Positions 42,952 to 51,022 of a DNA stretch of 64,000 nt are shown here, in pieces (within the stretch, counting starts at the first letter, position 1; each line of letters begins with the position of its first letter). The position numbers and the translations under genes are program-made. Source of the stretch: Oceanimonas doudoroffii. GTDB lineage: Bacteria; Pseudomonadota; Gammaproteobacteria; Enterobacterales; Aeromonadaceae. The DNA lies in assembly GCF_002242685.1 (NCBI RefSeq), contig NZ_NBIM01000004.1, positions 124,001 through 188,000 on the forward strand, given 5' to 3'. The notes beneath the pieces are model-generated. The model saw only the letters and a program-made list of their open reading frames with translations. It ran no database searches and had not been told where the DNA came from.

Positions 42952-43902
42952 TCAGCCGGCCAGGCGGGCCAACAGGCGCGCGGCCACACGGGCCGTGAGT
43001 GAATGGTGATCCCGTGCCGGATTGAGCTCGGCAATATCGGCCATCATCACCTTGTTGCTGGCCTTGATGCGCTCCAGCGCAGCTTCCAGCAGGCCCATGT
43101 CCATGCCCCGCACCGCCGGCGCGCTTACGCCGGGGGCCAGGCTGGCGGGCAATACGTCCAGGCAAATGGTCAGGTAGATAACATCCACCTCGGCCAGCGC
43201 CTGATCCAGTGCGTCAAACAAGGGCACCGGGTTCCAGCCGTTCAGCTGCTCATCCAGCACAATGCGGGTGTTCAGCTGTTCGGCGCGGTCAAACAGCGCC
43301 GCCGTGTTGTGGCAACGGCTGACGCCAATACAGGTGTAATGAAAGGGCGTGCCCAGCTGCTCGCACAGCAGGGCACACTGGTTAAAGGGCGTGCCGGAGC
43401 TGGCCCGGGCGGAACGACGCAGATCCAGATGGGCATCAAAGTTAATGATGCCGACCCGGGGCTGGCTGCCCCTGTCCTGCAGGTGGCGCATCAGGCCGGT
43501 AAAGCTGCCAAAGGCAATCTCGTGCCCGCCCCCAAGGCCAATCACTCGGTGGCCGCTGTTGAGCAGGCGGGCCACCTGTTCGGCATAGAGCGACTGGGCC
43601 AGTTCCAGCTCGTCCTCGTGGCAGAACACGTCACCACCATCATAGAGCGGCAGCTCACCGTGCCAGGACAGATTGGCGGCGGCGGTGCGCAGCGCTTTGG
43701 GTCCCATGGCGGCGCCGGGGTTGCCCTGGTTACGGCGCACGCCGGCGTCGCTGCAAAAGCCAAGCAGCGCCACCCCGGCCGCCGACGGCCCGGTCAGCGA
43801 CTGCACCTGCTGGTGCCAGCGCCGGGCCAGCGGGCCCTCTTCGGCGTCAACCCGGCCCTGCCACAGATTCATGTCGGCGATCTTGTAGGTGGTTTGCTTC
43901 AT
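42952..43902 (-). CDS. hutG: Formimidoylglutamase
   Basis: A 316-residue ureohydrolase that releases glutamate and formamide from N-formimidoyl-glutamate in histidine breakdown. Manganese-site motifs are GLGGGHEIAFGS near 120, NFDAHLDLR near 150 and YLTICLDVLPASLAPGVSAPAVRG near 240. In the last motif Cys stands where arginase relatives have the first Asp of Asp-x-Asp. The start at 43902 is fixed by AGGAG 5 bp upstream; a TTG further up would add eight residues. No other hut genes are in the window. It lies between an IclR regulator (20 bp) and gltS. Confidence 0.88.
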   Translation of the reverse strand: MKQTTYKIADMNLWQGRVDAEEGPLARRWHQQVQSLTGPSAAGVALLGFCSDAGVRRNQGNPGAAMGPKALRTAAANLSWHGELPLYDGGDVFCHEDELELAQSLYAEQVARLLNSGHRVIGLGGGHEIAFGSFTGLMRHLQDRGSQPRVGIINFDAHLDLRRSARASSGTPFNQCALLCEQLGTPFHYTCIGVSRCHNTAALFDRAEQLNTRIVLDEQLNGWNPVPLFDALDQALAEVDVIYLTICLDVLPASLAPGVSAPAVRGMDMGLLEAALERIKASNKVMMADIAELNPARDHHSLTARVAARLLARLAG

Positions 43903-43922
43903 CTTGACTCCTGCACTCTTGT

Positions 43923-44645
43923 TCAATAACTCATGGCGCCCAGACGCTGGGCCGCCTCACAGGTCCAGCGAATCCACTGGGCGGCGGCGGGACCCACTCG
44001 CTCCGCCGGCGCCATCAGGCTGATGCCGCCAAGCAGTTGCTCCCGGCTGCTCAGCACCGGGGCACTGACGCCCCAGATGTTGGGATCCATCTCCCCTTCG
44101 GACACCGCATAGCCCTGGGCGTGAATGTGCCGCAGCTCGGATTCCAGCTCCTGGCGCGGCGTGAGCGCCAGACCGGCCAGTGCCGCCTCACGCAGGCCCT
44201 CGTCGGCAAAGGCCAGCAGCGCCTTGGCGCTGGCGCCGCGCAACAACGGCTGGGACTGCCCCTTCTGGTAGCAGCAACGCAGCGCCTGGGAGCTGTCGAT
44301 CATTTCCACGCACAAGGCGCGCCGGCCGGACACCATCATCAGCGCCGCACTTTCGCCGGTGCGCACCGCCAGCTCGCTAAGCAGGGGCCGGGCCCAGGTC
44401 AGTACGCTGTTATGCTGCTCAAAGCCCGCCGCCAGCTGCACCGCCATGGGCCCGGGGGCGTAATGGCCACTGTGGCGCTCCTGCACCATGGACCAGCGGC
44501 TGAGTGCCGCCAGATAGCGGTAGGTGCTCGACAACGGCAAACCGGTCTGCTCTGCCAGCTCGCGGGCCGTGATCGGCTCGGGCGCCACGGCCAGGGCCGA
44601 CAGCAGGGCGAAAACCTTGTCCTGGGATGATGTTTTTTCCGGCAT
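43923..44645 (-). CDS. IclR family transcriptional regulator
   Basis: A 240-residue regulator. The N-terminal winged helix (KVFALLSALAVAPEPITARELAEQTGLPLSSTYRYLAAL) is at about 8-46, and the IclR effector domain runs from about 70 to 235. The start at 44645 follows AGGAGG; a frame reaching further upstream has no such site. It is first in an apparent iclR-hutG-gltS operon and probably senses a histidine or glutamate-pathway metabolite. The target is inferred from position only. Confidence 0.87.
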   Translation of the reverse strand: MPEKTSSQDKVFALLSALAVAPEPITARELAEQTGLPLSSTYRYLAALSRWSMVQERHSGHYAPGPMAVQLAAGFEQHNSVLTWARPLLSELAVRTGESAALMMVSGRRALCVEMIDSSQALRCCYQKGQSQPLLRGASAKALLAFADEGLREAALAGLALTPRQELESELRHIHAQGYAVSEGEMDPNIWGVSAPVLSSREQLLGGISLMAPAERVGPAAAQWIRWTCEAAQRLGAMSY

Positions 44646-44824
44646 GTGTCCTCCTGGGGGGCGCGACCTTCGCTCGAAAAGCGAGCTAAGTAAATCTCGA
44701 TTCTCACAATGTGATAAATAAACGCAATTTAAATGCACTTATTCCACGAATGTGAAAAAAATGACACATTTTTCTCAGGGGAAAAGAGGTGACCGGAGCG
44801 GCGGAAAGGGTAAAAAACGGACAG
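44646..44824. other. Upstream region of the iclR-hutG-gltS operon
   Basis: This AT-rich stretch has short inverted motifs (TTCTCACAATGTGATAAA near 44701, GTGAAAAAAATGACAC near 44752) that could bind a CRP- or IclR-type regulator. No gene is visible. Confidence 0.4.
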
Positions 44825-44853
44825 AAAAAAGGGCAGGCCAAACGGCCTGCCCT
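44825..44853 (-). terminator. Intrinsic terminator downstream of the EEP hydrolase gene
   Basis: GGGCAGGCC and GGCCTGCCC arms (44831-44839, 44844-44852) are followed by a T run on the minus strand. Confidence 0.82.
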
Positions 44854-44866
44854 GACATGAAGAATA

Positions 44867-45037
44867 TCAGCGGATTGTGCGGGTCACCAACCCGTACAAC
44901 TGAAACTTCGAAAGCAATCTAGGGTCTCGAACAGCATTTAATCGCCAAAACGCCTCGGTTCCCAGCCTTTCATTTTCAATGTTTGATATCGCTCGCGTTA
45001 TTGCCTGCCAGCCCGGTAAAAGCGTGAAGATTCTCAC
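44867..45037 (-). CDS. Possible small protein following the EEP hydrolase gene
   Basis: A 56-residue frame opens at GTG (45037), one base after the stop of the hydrolase gene, and ends 14 bp before a terminator. The product would be basic (RIFTLLPGWQAITRA, then a C-terminal RDPRLLSKFQLYGLVTRTI). The codon use is less GC-rich than its neighbours, and no family is recognised. It may be a real coupled gene, a remnant or untranslated 3' sequence. Confidence 0.25.
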   Translation of the reverse strand: MRIFTLLPGWQAITRAISNIENERLGTEAFWRLNAVRDPRLLSKFQLYGLVTRTIR

Positions 45038-45038
45038 A

Positions 45039-46154
45039 TCACGGTACGATATCCACCCACACCAGTCGGTGATCCGAGCCCATGGCCCGGCGCGCCGGGC
45101 GCCCGTTGCCCCGCCAGAACCAACCGGCCTCATCCTGCTCCGGAGCGGGCCAGAGCACACCGCTGGCACTGGCTTCCACTCCGGCCCCGGGCAGCACATA
45201 GTCCAGCCGCAGGCCGTGCACATGGGTCCATAGCCGGGCCGGCCCCCGGCGCACGTCAACGGGGCGCAGCCGGCGCGCCCCCGCCGAGGCAGGCCGCAGC
45301 CGGCCCCGGCTGACCGTCTGGTTCAGCGCCGCATCCGCCAGCAGGGCGCGGATCTTTGCGCGAAAGCCGTTGCCGTCCTGCGGATCGGCATTCAGATCCC
45401 CCAGCAACACAAAATCGGCGCCGGGTGCCAGGCCGCCGGCACGACCGTGATCGTCCACCAGATAATCCCCCTTGCCCGGGCGAATATAGTCGTGCCACAG
45501 CCTGAGCTCATCGTGGTTGCGGCAGCTGTTGCGTCGCTCCGGGCCCTCATCGATGGGGGGTGTCGGGTGGCAGGCCAGCAGGTGCAACACGCGGCCGCCG
45601 GGAAGGCACACCGGCAGATCCACATGGTTCTTTGACGACAACGGCAGAAAGTTCAGCACCGAGGCTGGGTAAAAGGGTCGGCCGTCGATTTGAGGCAGGC
45701 GAGCGCCGGGCATGTTCGTCCATAAAAAACGGCGAAAGGTACGCAGTTTGTCGGTTAACAGCGGCAAACGCGACAAAATGGCAAAACCGTACTGACCGTG
45801 AAAGGCGCCAAAACCCAGGCCGTCCCCAGGCAGCTCGGGCGCCGGGCCGCCGTCGAGTGCCCGCGGCCCGGCCAGGCCGGTGTTGACCGGTGCCAGATAG
45901 CGGTAGGGGTAGTCAATGCCGCGCTCTCCCGCCGCCAGGTAGTGACGCACGAAGGCCTGCAGGTGGCGGTCGTCGGTGCCCTCGCCATCGTGATCAAACT
46001 CGTTCAGCAGCAGAATATCGGGCCGAACCCCCTGTACCATGGCGGCCAGGTGGCGCAACTGAGGGCTTCCGGCCCCGGCGATCTCCGCCGCCAGGGCGCC
46101 GGGCGAAGCCCGGTCCAGGGCCATGTTGAAGGTGGCAATTCGTATTTTTTGCAC
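45039..46154 (-). CDS. Endonuclease/exonuclease/phosphatase family protein
   Basis: A 371-residue protein of the EEP fold. It has RIATFNMALDRA at the start with the metal-binding Asn, LLLNEFDHDGEG near 50 with the catalytic Glu, FVLLGDLNADPQDGNGF near 250 with the Asp-x-Asn pair, and a final GSDHRLVWVDI with the Asp-His pair. All expected active-site residues are present. Substrates in this family range from DNA to phospholipids and phosphoinositides, so the activity is open. No signal peptide is evident. The start is GTG at 46154 with only a weak ribosome binding site. Confidence 0.82.
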   Translation of the reverse strand: MQKIRIATFNMALDRASPGALAAEIAGAGSPQLRHLAAMVQGVRPDILLLNEFDHDGEGTDDRHLQAFVRHYLAAGERGIDYPYRYLAPVNTGLAGPRALDGGPAPELPGDGLGFGAFHGQYGFAILSRLPLLTDKLRTFRRFLWTNMPGARLPQIDGRPFYPASVLNFLPLSSKNHVDLPVCLPGGRVLHLLACHPTPPIDEGPERRNSCRNHDELRLWHDYIRPGKGDYLVDDHGRAGGLAPGADFVLLGDLNADPQDGNGFRAKIRALLADAALNQTVSRGRLRPASAGARRLRPVDVRRGPARLWTHVHGLRLDYVLPGAGVEASASGVLWPAPEQDEAGWFWRGNGRPARRAMGSDHRLVWVDIVP

Positions 46155-46222
46155 TCGGGGTTATTGCCTTTGTCGCTTAAAATGTCATCATTTTGTTTTG
46201 AACGTTTTCAGGGAAGAAAACC

Positions 46223-46543
46223 ATGTTTGGCATACTAGCGGCAACCTCTGCCGCGCTGTTTGTATTGCTTTATCTGCTGCGCCGGCGACAGGAAAGTTTC
46301 TGTATTTCCATTCACGGCATGCGCCTGCAGGTGAAACGGGGCGCACCGCCCCAGGCGCTGCTGAGCCACTGCCGGCGCGTGGCCGACGACGCCCGCACGC
46401 TCAAAGGCACGGTGCGCGGCATTCGCCGCGGCAACGGCGTGGTGTTGATGTGCTCCCGCAGCATTCCCGCTTCCTACCGGCAGGACATTCGCCTGTTCTG
46501 GCAAAAACAGCCGCATTCGAGCGAACCAAAGGGCCAGTTATGA
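46223..46543 (+). CDS. DUF3634 family small membrane protein
   Basis: A 106-residue protein with an N-terminal helix (ILAATSAALFVLLYLLRR) and a basic soluble domain (ISIHGMRLQVKRGAPPQALLSHCRRVADDAR). This fits DUF3634, found in Vibrio- and Aeromonas-type bacteria without known function. AGGGAAG precedes the start. It is divergent from the EEP gene. Confidence 0.72.
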   Translation: MFGILAATSAALFVLLYLLRRRQESFCISIHGMRLQVKRGAPPQALLSHCRRVADDARTLKGTVRGIRRGNGVVLMCSRSIPASYRQDIRLFWQKQPHSSEPKGQL

Positions 46544-46608
46544 GTCCCATCCTTGACTTGTTTTCCGTTTCCCGCTTTGCTGGACATATTCCCTTATCAA
46601 GAGATTGC

Positions 46609-47289
46609 ATGATGAAGAAACTCAGCCCGCTTCTGCTATGCGCCCTGCTGGCCGCCTGCGCCGGCAAGCCCGCCTCCGATACCGACGCCGATACCGCCAA
46701 GACCACGGAGGCGGCCGAACAGGAACAGCAGGTCACCCCCAAGGGTGAGTTTGCACAGATCGATGTCAGCCGTTCCCGGGAAGCGATGGACGAGATCGCC
46801 GACGGCAAGGCCGACACCATCAACAAGATACTGCAAAGCCCCAACGACTATGCGCCGCCGGTGCTGTATCTGATGTCGGCCATCATGTTCGACAACGACT
46901 ATCAGGATCAGGGCACCTTCTGGTATTACGCCGCCCAGCTGCGCGCCCGCAGCGACGCCAACAAGTCCGGGGATGAAACCACCCACGCCGCCGTTACCCG
47001 GCTCAACCAGCAGTTTGGCGTGCGCATCGGCCCCCACTCCCTGGAAAACCCGACTCGGCTGCGCTCCATCGTGACCCAGGTGCTGAAATGGGACAGCGAA
47101 CAGAGCCGCGGCTATGATCCGCGCTGGATAGCTTTGCAGGGCCGGGATGTCACCACCGAAACCCAGGTGAACTTCGCGCCCCGGGAAAAGTGGCAGGAAA
47201 TCGACGCCCTCACCCGCAACCAGTTCCGTCAGGGACTGGAGCAGGCCCTGACCCAGATTAGTGCCCGCCAGGGTGAACAGGCCCAGTAA
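46609..47289 (+). CDS. Predicted lipoprotein of unknown function
   Basis: A 226-residue protein starting MMKKLSPLLLCALLAACAGK, with a clear lipobox (LAAC) near residue 17. A low-complexity Asp/Ala/Thr/Glu linker follows, then a mostly helical domain (PPVLYLMSAIMFDNDYQDQGTFWYYAAQLRAR near 81-112). The YYAAQLRAR pattern resembles a Sel1/TPR-like helical pair, but no family is recognised. The start is the ATG at 46609; an open frame upstream crosses the DUF3634 gene. A terminator follows. Confidence 0.75.
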   Translation: MMKKLSPLLLCALLAACAGKPASDTDADTAKTTEAAEQEQQVTPKGEFAQIDVSRSREAMDEIADGKADTINKILQSPNDYAPPVLYLMSAIMFDNDYQDQGTFWYYAAQLRARSDANKSGDETTHAAVTRLNQQFGVRIGPHSLENPTRLRSIVTQVLKWDSEQSRGYDPRWIALQGRDVTTETQVNFAPREKWQEIDALTRNQFRQGLEQALTQISARQGEQAQ

Positions 47290-47318
47290 GTCATTACCCA
47301 CGTCCTTTTCCATACTGA

Positions 47319-47345
47319 CATCCCGGTCTTTACCGGGATGTTTTA
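47319..47345 (+). terminator. Intrinsic terminator of the lipoprotein gene
   Basis: CATCCCGGT and ACCGGGATG arms with a CTTT loop are followed by TTTTATTTT. Confidence 0.85.
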
Positions 47346-47426
47346 TTTTGGCACTCTCCGTCGCAGTGAATGGTCATACCAACACGTCCGTTAATGGCGC
47401 GGCACAGTCAGCTGGAGAATCCTCGA

Positions 47427-48101
47427 ATGAGCACAGAAACACTTCCCCCCGTCCGTGTATGGGACTGGTCGGTTCGCCTGTTTCACTGGAGCATGCCGGT
47501 GCTGCTGGCACTGCTGTGGTATTACGCCGGCGAAGACATGGACAAGCACATGCTGTTTGCCCAGCTGCTGCTGGGGCTGCTGCTCTACCGGGTGATCTGG
47601 GGCTTTGTGGGCACCCCCTACGCCCGCTTTAACCACTTTCTCTATCACCCGCGCCATGTGCTGGCCTATGTGCGCGCCAGCCTGCGCCCGCAAAAACCCG
47701 TCTACCTCAGCCACAATCCCCTGGGCGGCGTCATGGTGCTGGTCTTGCTGGGCGGCCTGCTGCTGCAGGGTGGCACCGGGCTCTTTGCCACCGACGACAT
47801 CTTTTACACCGGCCCGCTCTACGACTACGTCACCGGAGACACCGCCGAGCAAATGACCCGCTGGCACAAGCGCTGGTTCTACTGGGGACTGCTGGCGCTG
47901 GTAGGGCTGCACGTGCTGGCGGTGCTGCTGTATAGGCTACGGGGTGAAAACCTGGTGGGCCCCATGATCACCGGCCGCAAGCAGGCCCCCGCCGACAGGG
48001 TGGCCGACCACCTGCGGCATGAAGCACGCTTTCCCTGGGTGCGCTTTGTGCTCACCGCCGGTGTCGCCTGGGGCGCGGTGACGGCGTTATTTCAGCTGTA
48101 A
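47427..48101 (+). CDS. Cytochrome b561-type (Ni-hydrogenase-like) membrane protein
   Basis: A 224-residue di-haem membrane protein with four helices. Candidate haem His residues are in RVWDWSVRLFHWSMP (near 20), FNHFLYHPRHVLAYV (near 75), MTRWHKRWFYW (near 150) and LVGLHVLAVLLYR (near 163). This b/b6 family passes electrons from quinol to a soluble cytochrome. A class II cytochrome c gene converges from the other side, which may be its partner. The start at 47427 has GGAG about 9 bp upstream. Confidence 0.87.
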   Translation: MSTETLPPVRVWDWSVRLFHWSMPVLLALLWYYAGEDMDKHMLFAQLLLGLLLYRVIWGFVGTPYARFNHFLYHPRHVLAYVRASLRPQKPVYLSHNPLGGVMVLVLLGGLLLQGGTGLFATDDIFYTGPLYDYVTGDTAEQMTRWHKRWFYWGLLALVGLHVLAVLLYRLRGENLVGPMITGRKQAPADRVADHLRHEARFPWVRFVLTAGVAWGAVTALFQL

Positions 48102-48103
48102 AT

Positions 48104-48137
48104 AAAAAACGCCGGGGCAAGCCCCGGCGTTTTTTAT
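48104..48137. terminator. Bidirectional terminator between cytochrome genes
   Basis: AAAAACGCCGGGGC and GCCCCGGCGTTTTT arms enclose a two-base loop and serve both convergent cytochrome genes. Confidence 0.9.
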
Positions 48138-48155
48138 TGGCCAGACGACAGCGCC

Positions 48156-48617
48156 TTAGTCTTTACGGTAGTTGTCGTGGCAGCCCTTGCAGGTTTTGAA
48201 CAGCTGGCCGGCGGCCTGACGAGCCTGAGCCTGATCAAAGCCCTCCTCACCGGACACCTGCACCAGGTTCTTCAGGGCGTCACCAAAGTCCTTGCCCTTG
48301 GCCTGCATGCCTTCCATATCGTCCCAGGCCTTGGGCAGCAGGTTGCTCTCCTTTACCTCGCGGGTTTCGGGAAAGTAGGTTTCACCCAGCAGGCTGGCGG
48401 CATTGCTCATGTTAATCGCGCGCTGGTGCAGGGCGGCGGCGTCAAAGTCGATGTCACCCTTGGCCATGCCACCAATCACACCCGCCTGGGCGGCCATCAC
48501 CTGGTACAGGGACTGGCGGTACTTGACCGCGTCTTCGGGCTTGAACAGATCGGCCTGGGCGAAGACCGAGCTGGCAAACAGGCCGGTTGCGGCCACCATC
48601 AGTGCTTTTTTCAACAT
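48156..48617 (-). CDS. Class II cytochrome c (cytochrome c' type)
   Basis: A 153-residue periplasmic protein with a signal peptide (LMVAATGLFASSVFA). It has a four-helix mature part starting FKPEDAVKYRQSLYQVMAAQ and a single haem-binding CKGCH near the C-terminus (FKTCKGCHDNYR), the usual position for cytochrome c'. Cytochromes c' bind NO or serve as electron carriers. It is convergent with the membrane cytochrome b gene, so a small electron-transfer pair is possible. Confidence 0.92.
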   Translation of the reverse strand: MLKKALMVAATGLFASSVFAQADLFKPEDAVKYRQSLYQVMAAQAGVIGGMAKGDIDFDAAALHQRAINMSNAASLLGETYFPETREVKESNLLPKAWDDMEGMQAKGKDFGDALKNLVQVSGEEGFDQAQARQAAGQLFKTCKGCHDNYRKD

Positions 48618-48851
48618 TGCTGTGCTCCTGAAGAAAAAGGAATAACAAGGTGCTCAAAAGGCACCCTTTTTAGTAGGCATTCAACGGTATCTCACCCGTT
48701 CGCCGGGATCTAGCGCAAGTTACCGAAAATAACCGAATCGCGGCTCGCCCGTGATGCCTACCACGGCAAATGCGTCTTCACTCCCGGCCAGCTCTGCAAT
48801 ACTGAAATACAGGGCAAATCAGCCCCGTCATTCGGTAACAAGGAGCCCAAC

Positions 48852-49268
48852 ATGTATCAGCACATCATGATTCCGGTGGATCTGGCCCACGTGGAGCGGC
48901 TACACACGGCACTGCAAACCGGTGCCGACCTGGCCCGGCTTTACGACGCGACGGTCTGCTATGTGGGCGTGTCGTCCAACGCCCCGTCCGAGGTGGCCCA
49001 CAATCCTCGGGAATTTGAGCGCAAGCTGCAGGCCTTTGCCACCGATCAGGCGGCCCGGCACCAGCTGCCCAAGGTCAGCAGCGCCGCCTGCATCAGCAAG
49101 GATCCCGCCGTCGACCTGGATCGCACCCTGCTCAAGGCGGTGAAAGACAGCGGCGCCGATCTGGTGATCATGGCTTCCCACGTTCCCGGCCTGGCCGAGC
49201 ATCTGTTTGCCTCCAACGCAGGTTACGTGGCCAACCATGCCGAGGTGTCGGTACTGGTGGTGCGCTAA
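48852..49268 (+). CDS. Universal stress protein, UspA family
   Basis: A 138-residue single-domain Usp: MYQHIMIPVDLAHVE at the start, ALQTGADLARLYDATVCYVGV, and the C-terminal ATP-binding-type stretch SGADLVIMASHVPGLAEHLFASNAGYVANHAEVSVLVVR. The usual G-x2-G-x9-G-S nucleotide loop is altered (here SHVPGLAEHLFASNA), closer to the UspF/G group with SHxPG. AAGGAG precedes it. A stand-alone gene with no visible partner. Confidence 0.9.
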   Translation: MYQHIMIPVDLAHVERLHTALQTGADLARLYDATVCYVGVSSNAPSEVAHNPREFERKLQAFATDQAARHQLPKVSSAACISKDPAVDLDRTLLKAVKDSGADLVIMASHVPGLAEHLFASNAGYVANHAEVSVLVVR

Positions 49269-49441
49269 GGCGCGCCACCGGTAAACATAACGACACTAAT
49301 CAAATTTGATGGCTTCAGCCGGCACGCGCCCGAGATCAACACACTACTAAACAACCACTTATATTATCCCTCGAGTTGAAAGATCACGCTTTTAGTCCTT
49401 ATCGCTTGATCATTACAACCCTAACCTTTAGGCTACTCACA

Positions 49442-49463
49442 ATTAATTGAACGTTCAATTAAT
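49442..49463. promoter_or_regulatory. 22-bp perfect palindrome, probable TetR/BetI-type operator
   Basis: The sequence is centred on ATTGAACGTTCAAT, and the arms match over 11 bp each. BetI binds sites of this type before choline/betaine genes, and the next gene is a BCCT-type transporter. It lies about 275 bp before that gene; a promoter probably overlaps it. Confidence 0.7.
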
Positions 49464-49697
49464 GAGTGGCGAGCACTATCGCAACACGCAACAGTGAACA
49501 ACGGCAGCGTTCGGGCAGGCAGACAGCCCGCATGCCATCTGCTTCGAGGAGTTTTCAGACCAGCCAGAGCATCCATTCAGTTTTTACCTATCGCAATCGC
49601 GGCATGTGCCATCGACCGGGCGATAGTTAAGACCTGATCTGCGCCTCACTGCGCAGATGGAAGCTCCTTTTGTGTATCAACAACAGGAGAAAACACA
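49464..49697 (+). other. Long leader region of the BCCT gene
   Basis: No gene is seen. Two hairpins stand out: CGGGC..GCCCG near 49514-49532, and TCTGCGC/GCGCAGA near 49637-49658, the latter followed by a T-rich stretch (CCTTTTGTG). It could be an untranslated leader with attenuator potential; I do not recognise a known riboswitch. Confidence 0.35.
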
Positions 49698-49742
49698 GTG
49701 TCTTTGATGAATAAGGAAATAACCGGAGGCGAGCAACAATGA
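49698..49742 (+). CDS. Possible 14-residue leader peptide coupled to the BCCT gene
   Basis: After CAGGAG (49684-49689) a GTG opens MSLMNKEITGGEQQ and stops at a TGA that overlaps the transporter's ATG (ATGA). The frame contains the transporter's own GGAGG-like site. The arrangement suggests translational coupling or control of the transporter. Confidence 0.4.
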   Translation: MSLMNKEITGGEQQ

Positions 49743-50956
49743 CCACATTGCTGTCAGCAGGGATTCTGCTTACCTTCGCCGCCATTGCCCTGATCCTTTA
49801 CCGCTGGGGCAATATTCGCTGCATCGGCGTCACCCCGGTGCGCACCTTCACCTTTATCGCCATTCTTTTTACCTCCGGCCTGGACGTGGGACTGATCATG
49901 TTCCCGTTGACCGAGTTCGCCGGCTACGCCGATCTGGCCGCCAGCCCGGAATATGGCTTCAGCAACCCGCTGGCCATTGAGTTCGGTTTCTGGGGCTTTC
50001 TGATCTGGGGCTTCTACTTTCTCACCTGCTTCTATTTCTGTGTGATCGAGCCGCGGGTGGGCTTCTTTGAGCTGGCGCCGGTCAAGTTCATCAACAACAT
50101 GGTGATCATCGGCACCTGCGCCTTTACCGCCTTTTTGCTGCTGAGCAACCTGCCCTGGTACATGCCGGACATGGGCGACGGCAGCAGTGTGGTAGGCGGC
50201 TTCTACCTGATCGTGCTGCTGGTCATCGCCGCCGCGGTGTATTCCAGCACCAGCCTGCGCTACGTCAAAATTCTCAGCCTGGGCACCAGCTGGCTGTTTA
50301 TCGCCCTGATTGCTGCCATGTGGGGCAGTGCCTTTATCGGCACCGGCAATGCCCTGGGCGAGTTTGTCGGCACCTTTGCCCTGCTGGGGGACTATTTCGG
50401 CAACCTGCACCGCTTTGTTCTGCCCATCAATGACTATCACGAGTTCTATTTGTACTGGTGGTTCTCCTGGAGCATCATGATCGGCCAGTTTACCGCCCGG
50501 TTTGTGGGTGGCCTGCGCACCTGGCAACTGCTGGCGGCCATGCTGGTCTTTCCGTCCCTGGCCATCGCCACCTGGTTCAGCGTGCTCTATTACTTCCACC
50601 TGAACGAGCTGAGCACCGCCGGCTTCTTCAACTGGGCCATGGTGGTGGTGGGAATCTCCATGGTGATCAACTCGCTGGACTCGCTGATAAGACTCTATAC
50701 CGACAACCTCAACCTGTCGGTGTCCCGGCTGGGCAAGGTGCGCTACTTCGCCGGCAACCTGGTGGCGCTGGCCGGCCTGACCCTGCTGTTCCGGCTCGAT
50801 TTCCTGGAGATTCAGTGGGTGGGCGCCCTGGTGATCGGGCTGTTCTTTGCCTGTGCCGGCTATATGCTGCTGTACAAGCGTGCCGATGTGCTGGCCATTG
50901 CGGGCTCCCCCGCCGCCAACCGCATCGATTACAGCAAACTCGAGTGGGCGAACTGA
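49739..50956 (+). CDS. BCCT-family-like choline/betaine-type transporter, short form
   Basis: A 405-residue protein with about eleven helices. The BCCT-like core is visible in WWFSWSIMIGQFTARFVGGLRTWQL near 240-264, comparable to the WW-WSP-GxFIARxSxGRTI signature, and in FGFWGFLIWGFYFL near 84. It is shorter than usual BCCT carriers (500-680), lacking the N-terminal helices and the long C-terminal tail. BCCT carriers import betaine, choline, carnitine or DMSP, which would suit a marine host; the BetI-like palindrome upstream suggests choline or betaine. The substrate remains open. Confidence 0.75.
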   Translation: MTTLLSAGILLTFAAIALILYRWGNIRCIGVTPVRTFTFIAILFTSGLDVGLIMFPLTEFAGYADLAASPEYGFSNPLAIEFGFWGFLIWGFYFLTCFYFCVIEPRVGFFELAPVKFINNMVIIGTCAFTAFLLLSNLPWYMPDMGDGSSVVGGFYLIVLLVIAAAVYSSTSLRYVKILSLGTSWLFIALIAAMWGSAFIGTGNALGEFVGTFALLGDYFGNLHRFVLPINDYHEFYLYWWFSWSIMIGQFTARFVGGLRTWQLLAAMLVFPSLAIATWFSVLYYFHLNELSTAGFFNWAMVVVGISMVINSLDSLIRLYTDNLNLSVSRLGKVRYFAGNLVALAGLTLLFRLDFLEIQWVGALVIGLFFACAGYMLLYKRADVLAIAGSPAANRIDYSKLEWAN

Positions 50957-50990
50957 TTATCGCCATTCCCCTGGATGGTCTTGCCCGAGT

Positions 50991-51022
50991 AACAAAACGG
51001 CATCCCGGGGTGCCGTTTTGTT
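50991..51022. terminator. Bidirectional terminator between the BCCT and DUF1415 genes
   Basis: AACAAAACGGCA and TGCCGTTTTGTT arms (50991-51002, 51011-51022) overlap the stop codon of the DUF1415 gene. Confidence 0.88.

Noticed and set aside
49464..49697. Possible known riboswitch in the BCCT leader
   Set aside because: Two hairpins are visible, but no conserved riboswitch core that I recognise.
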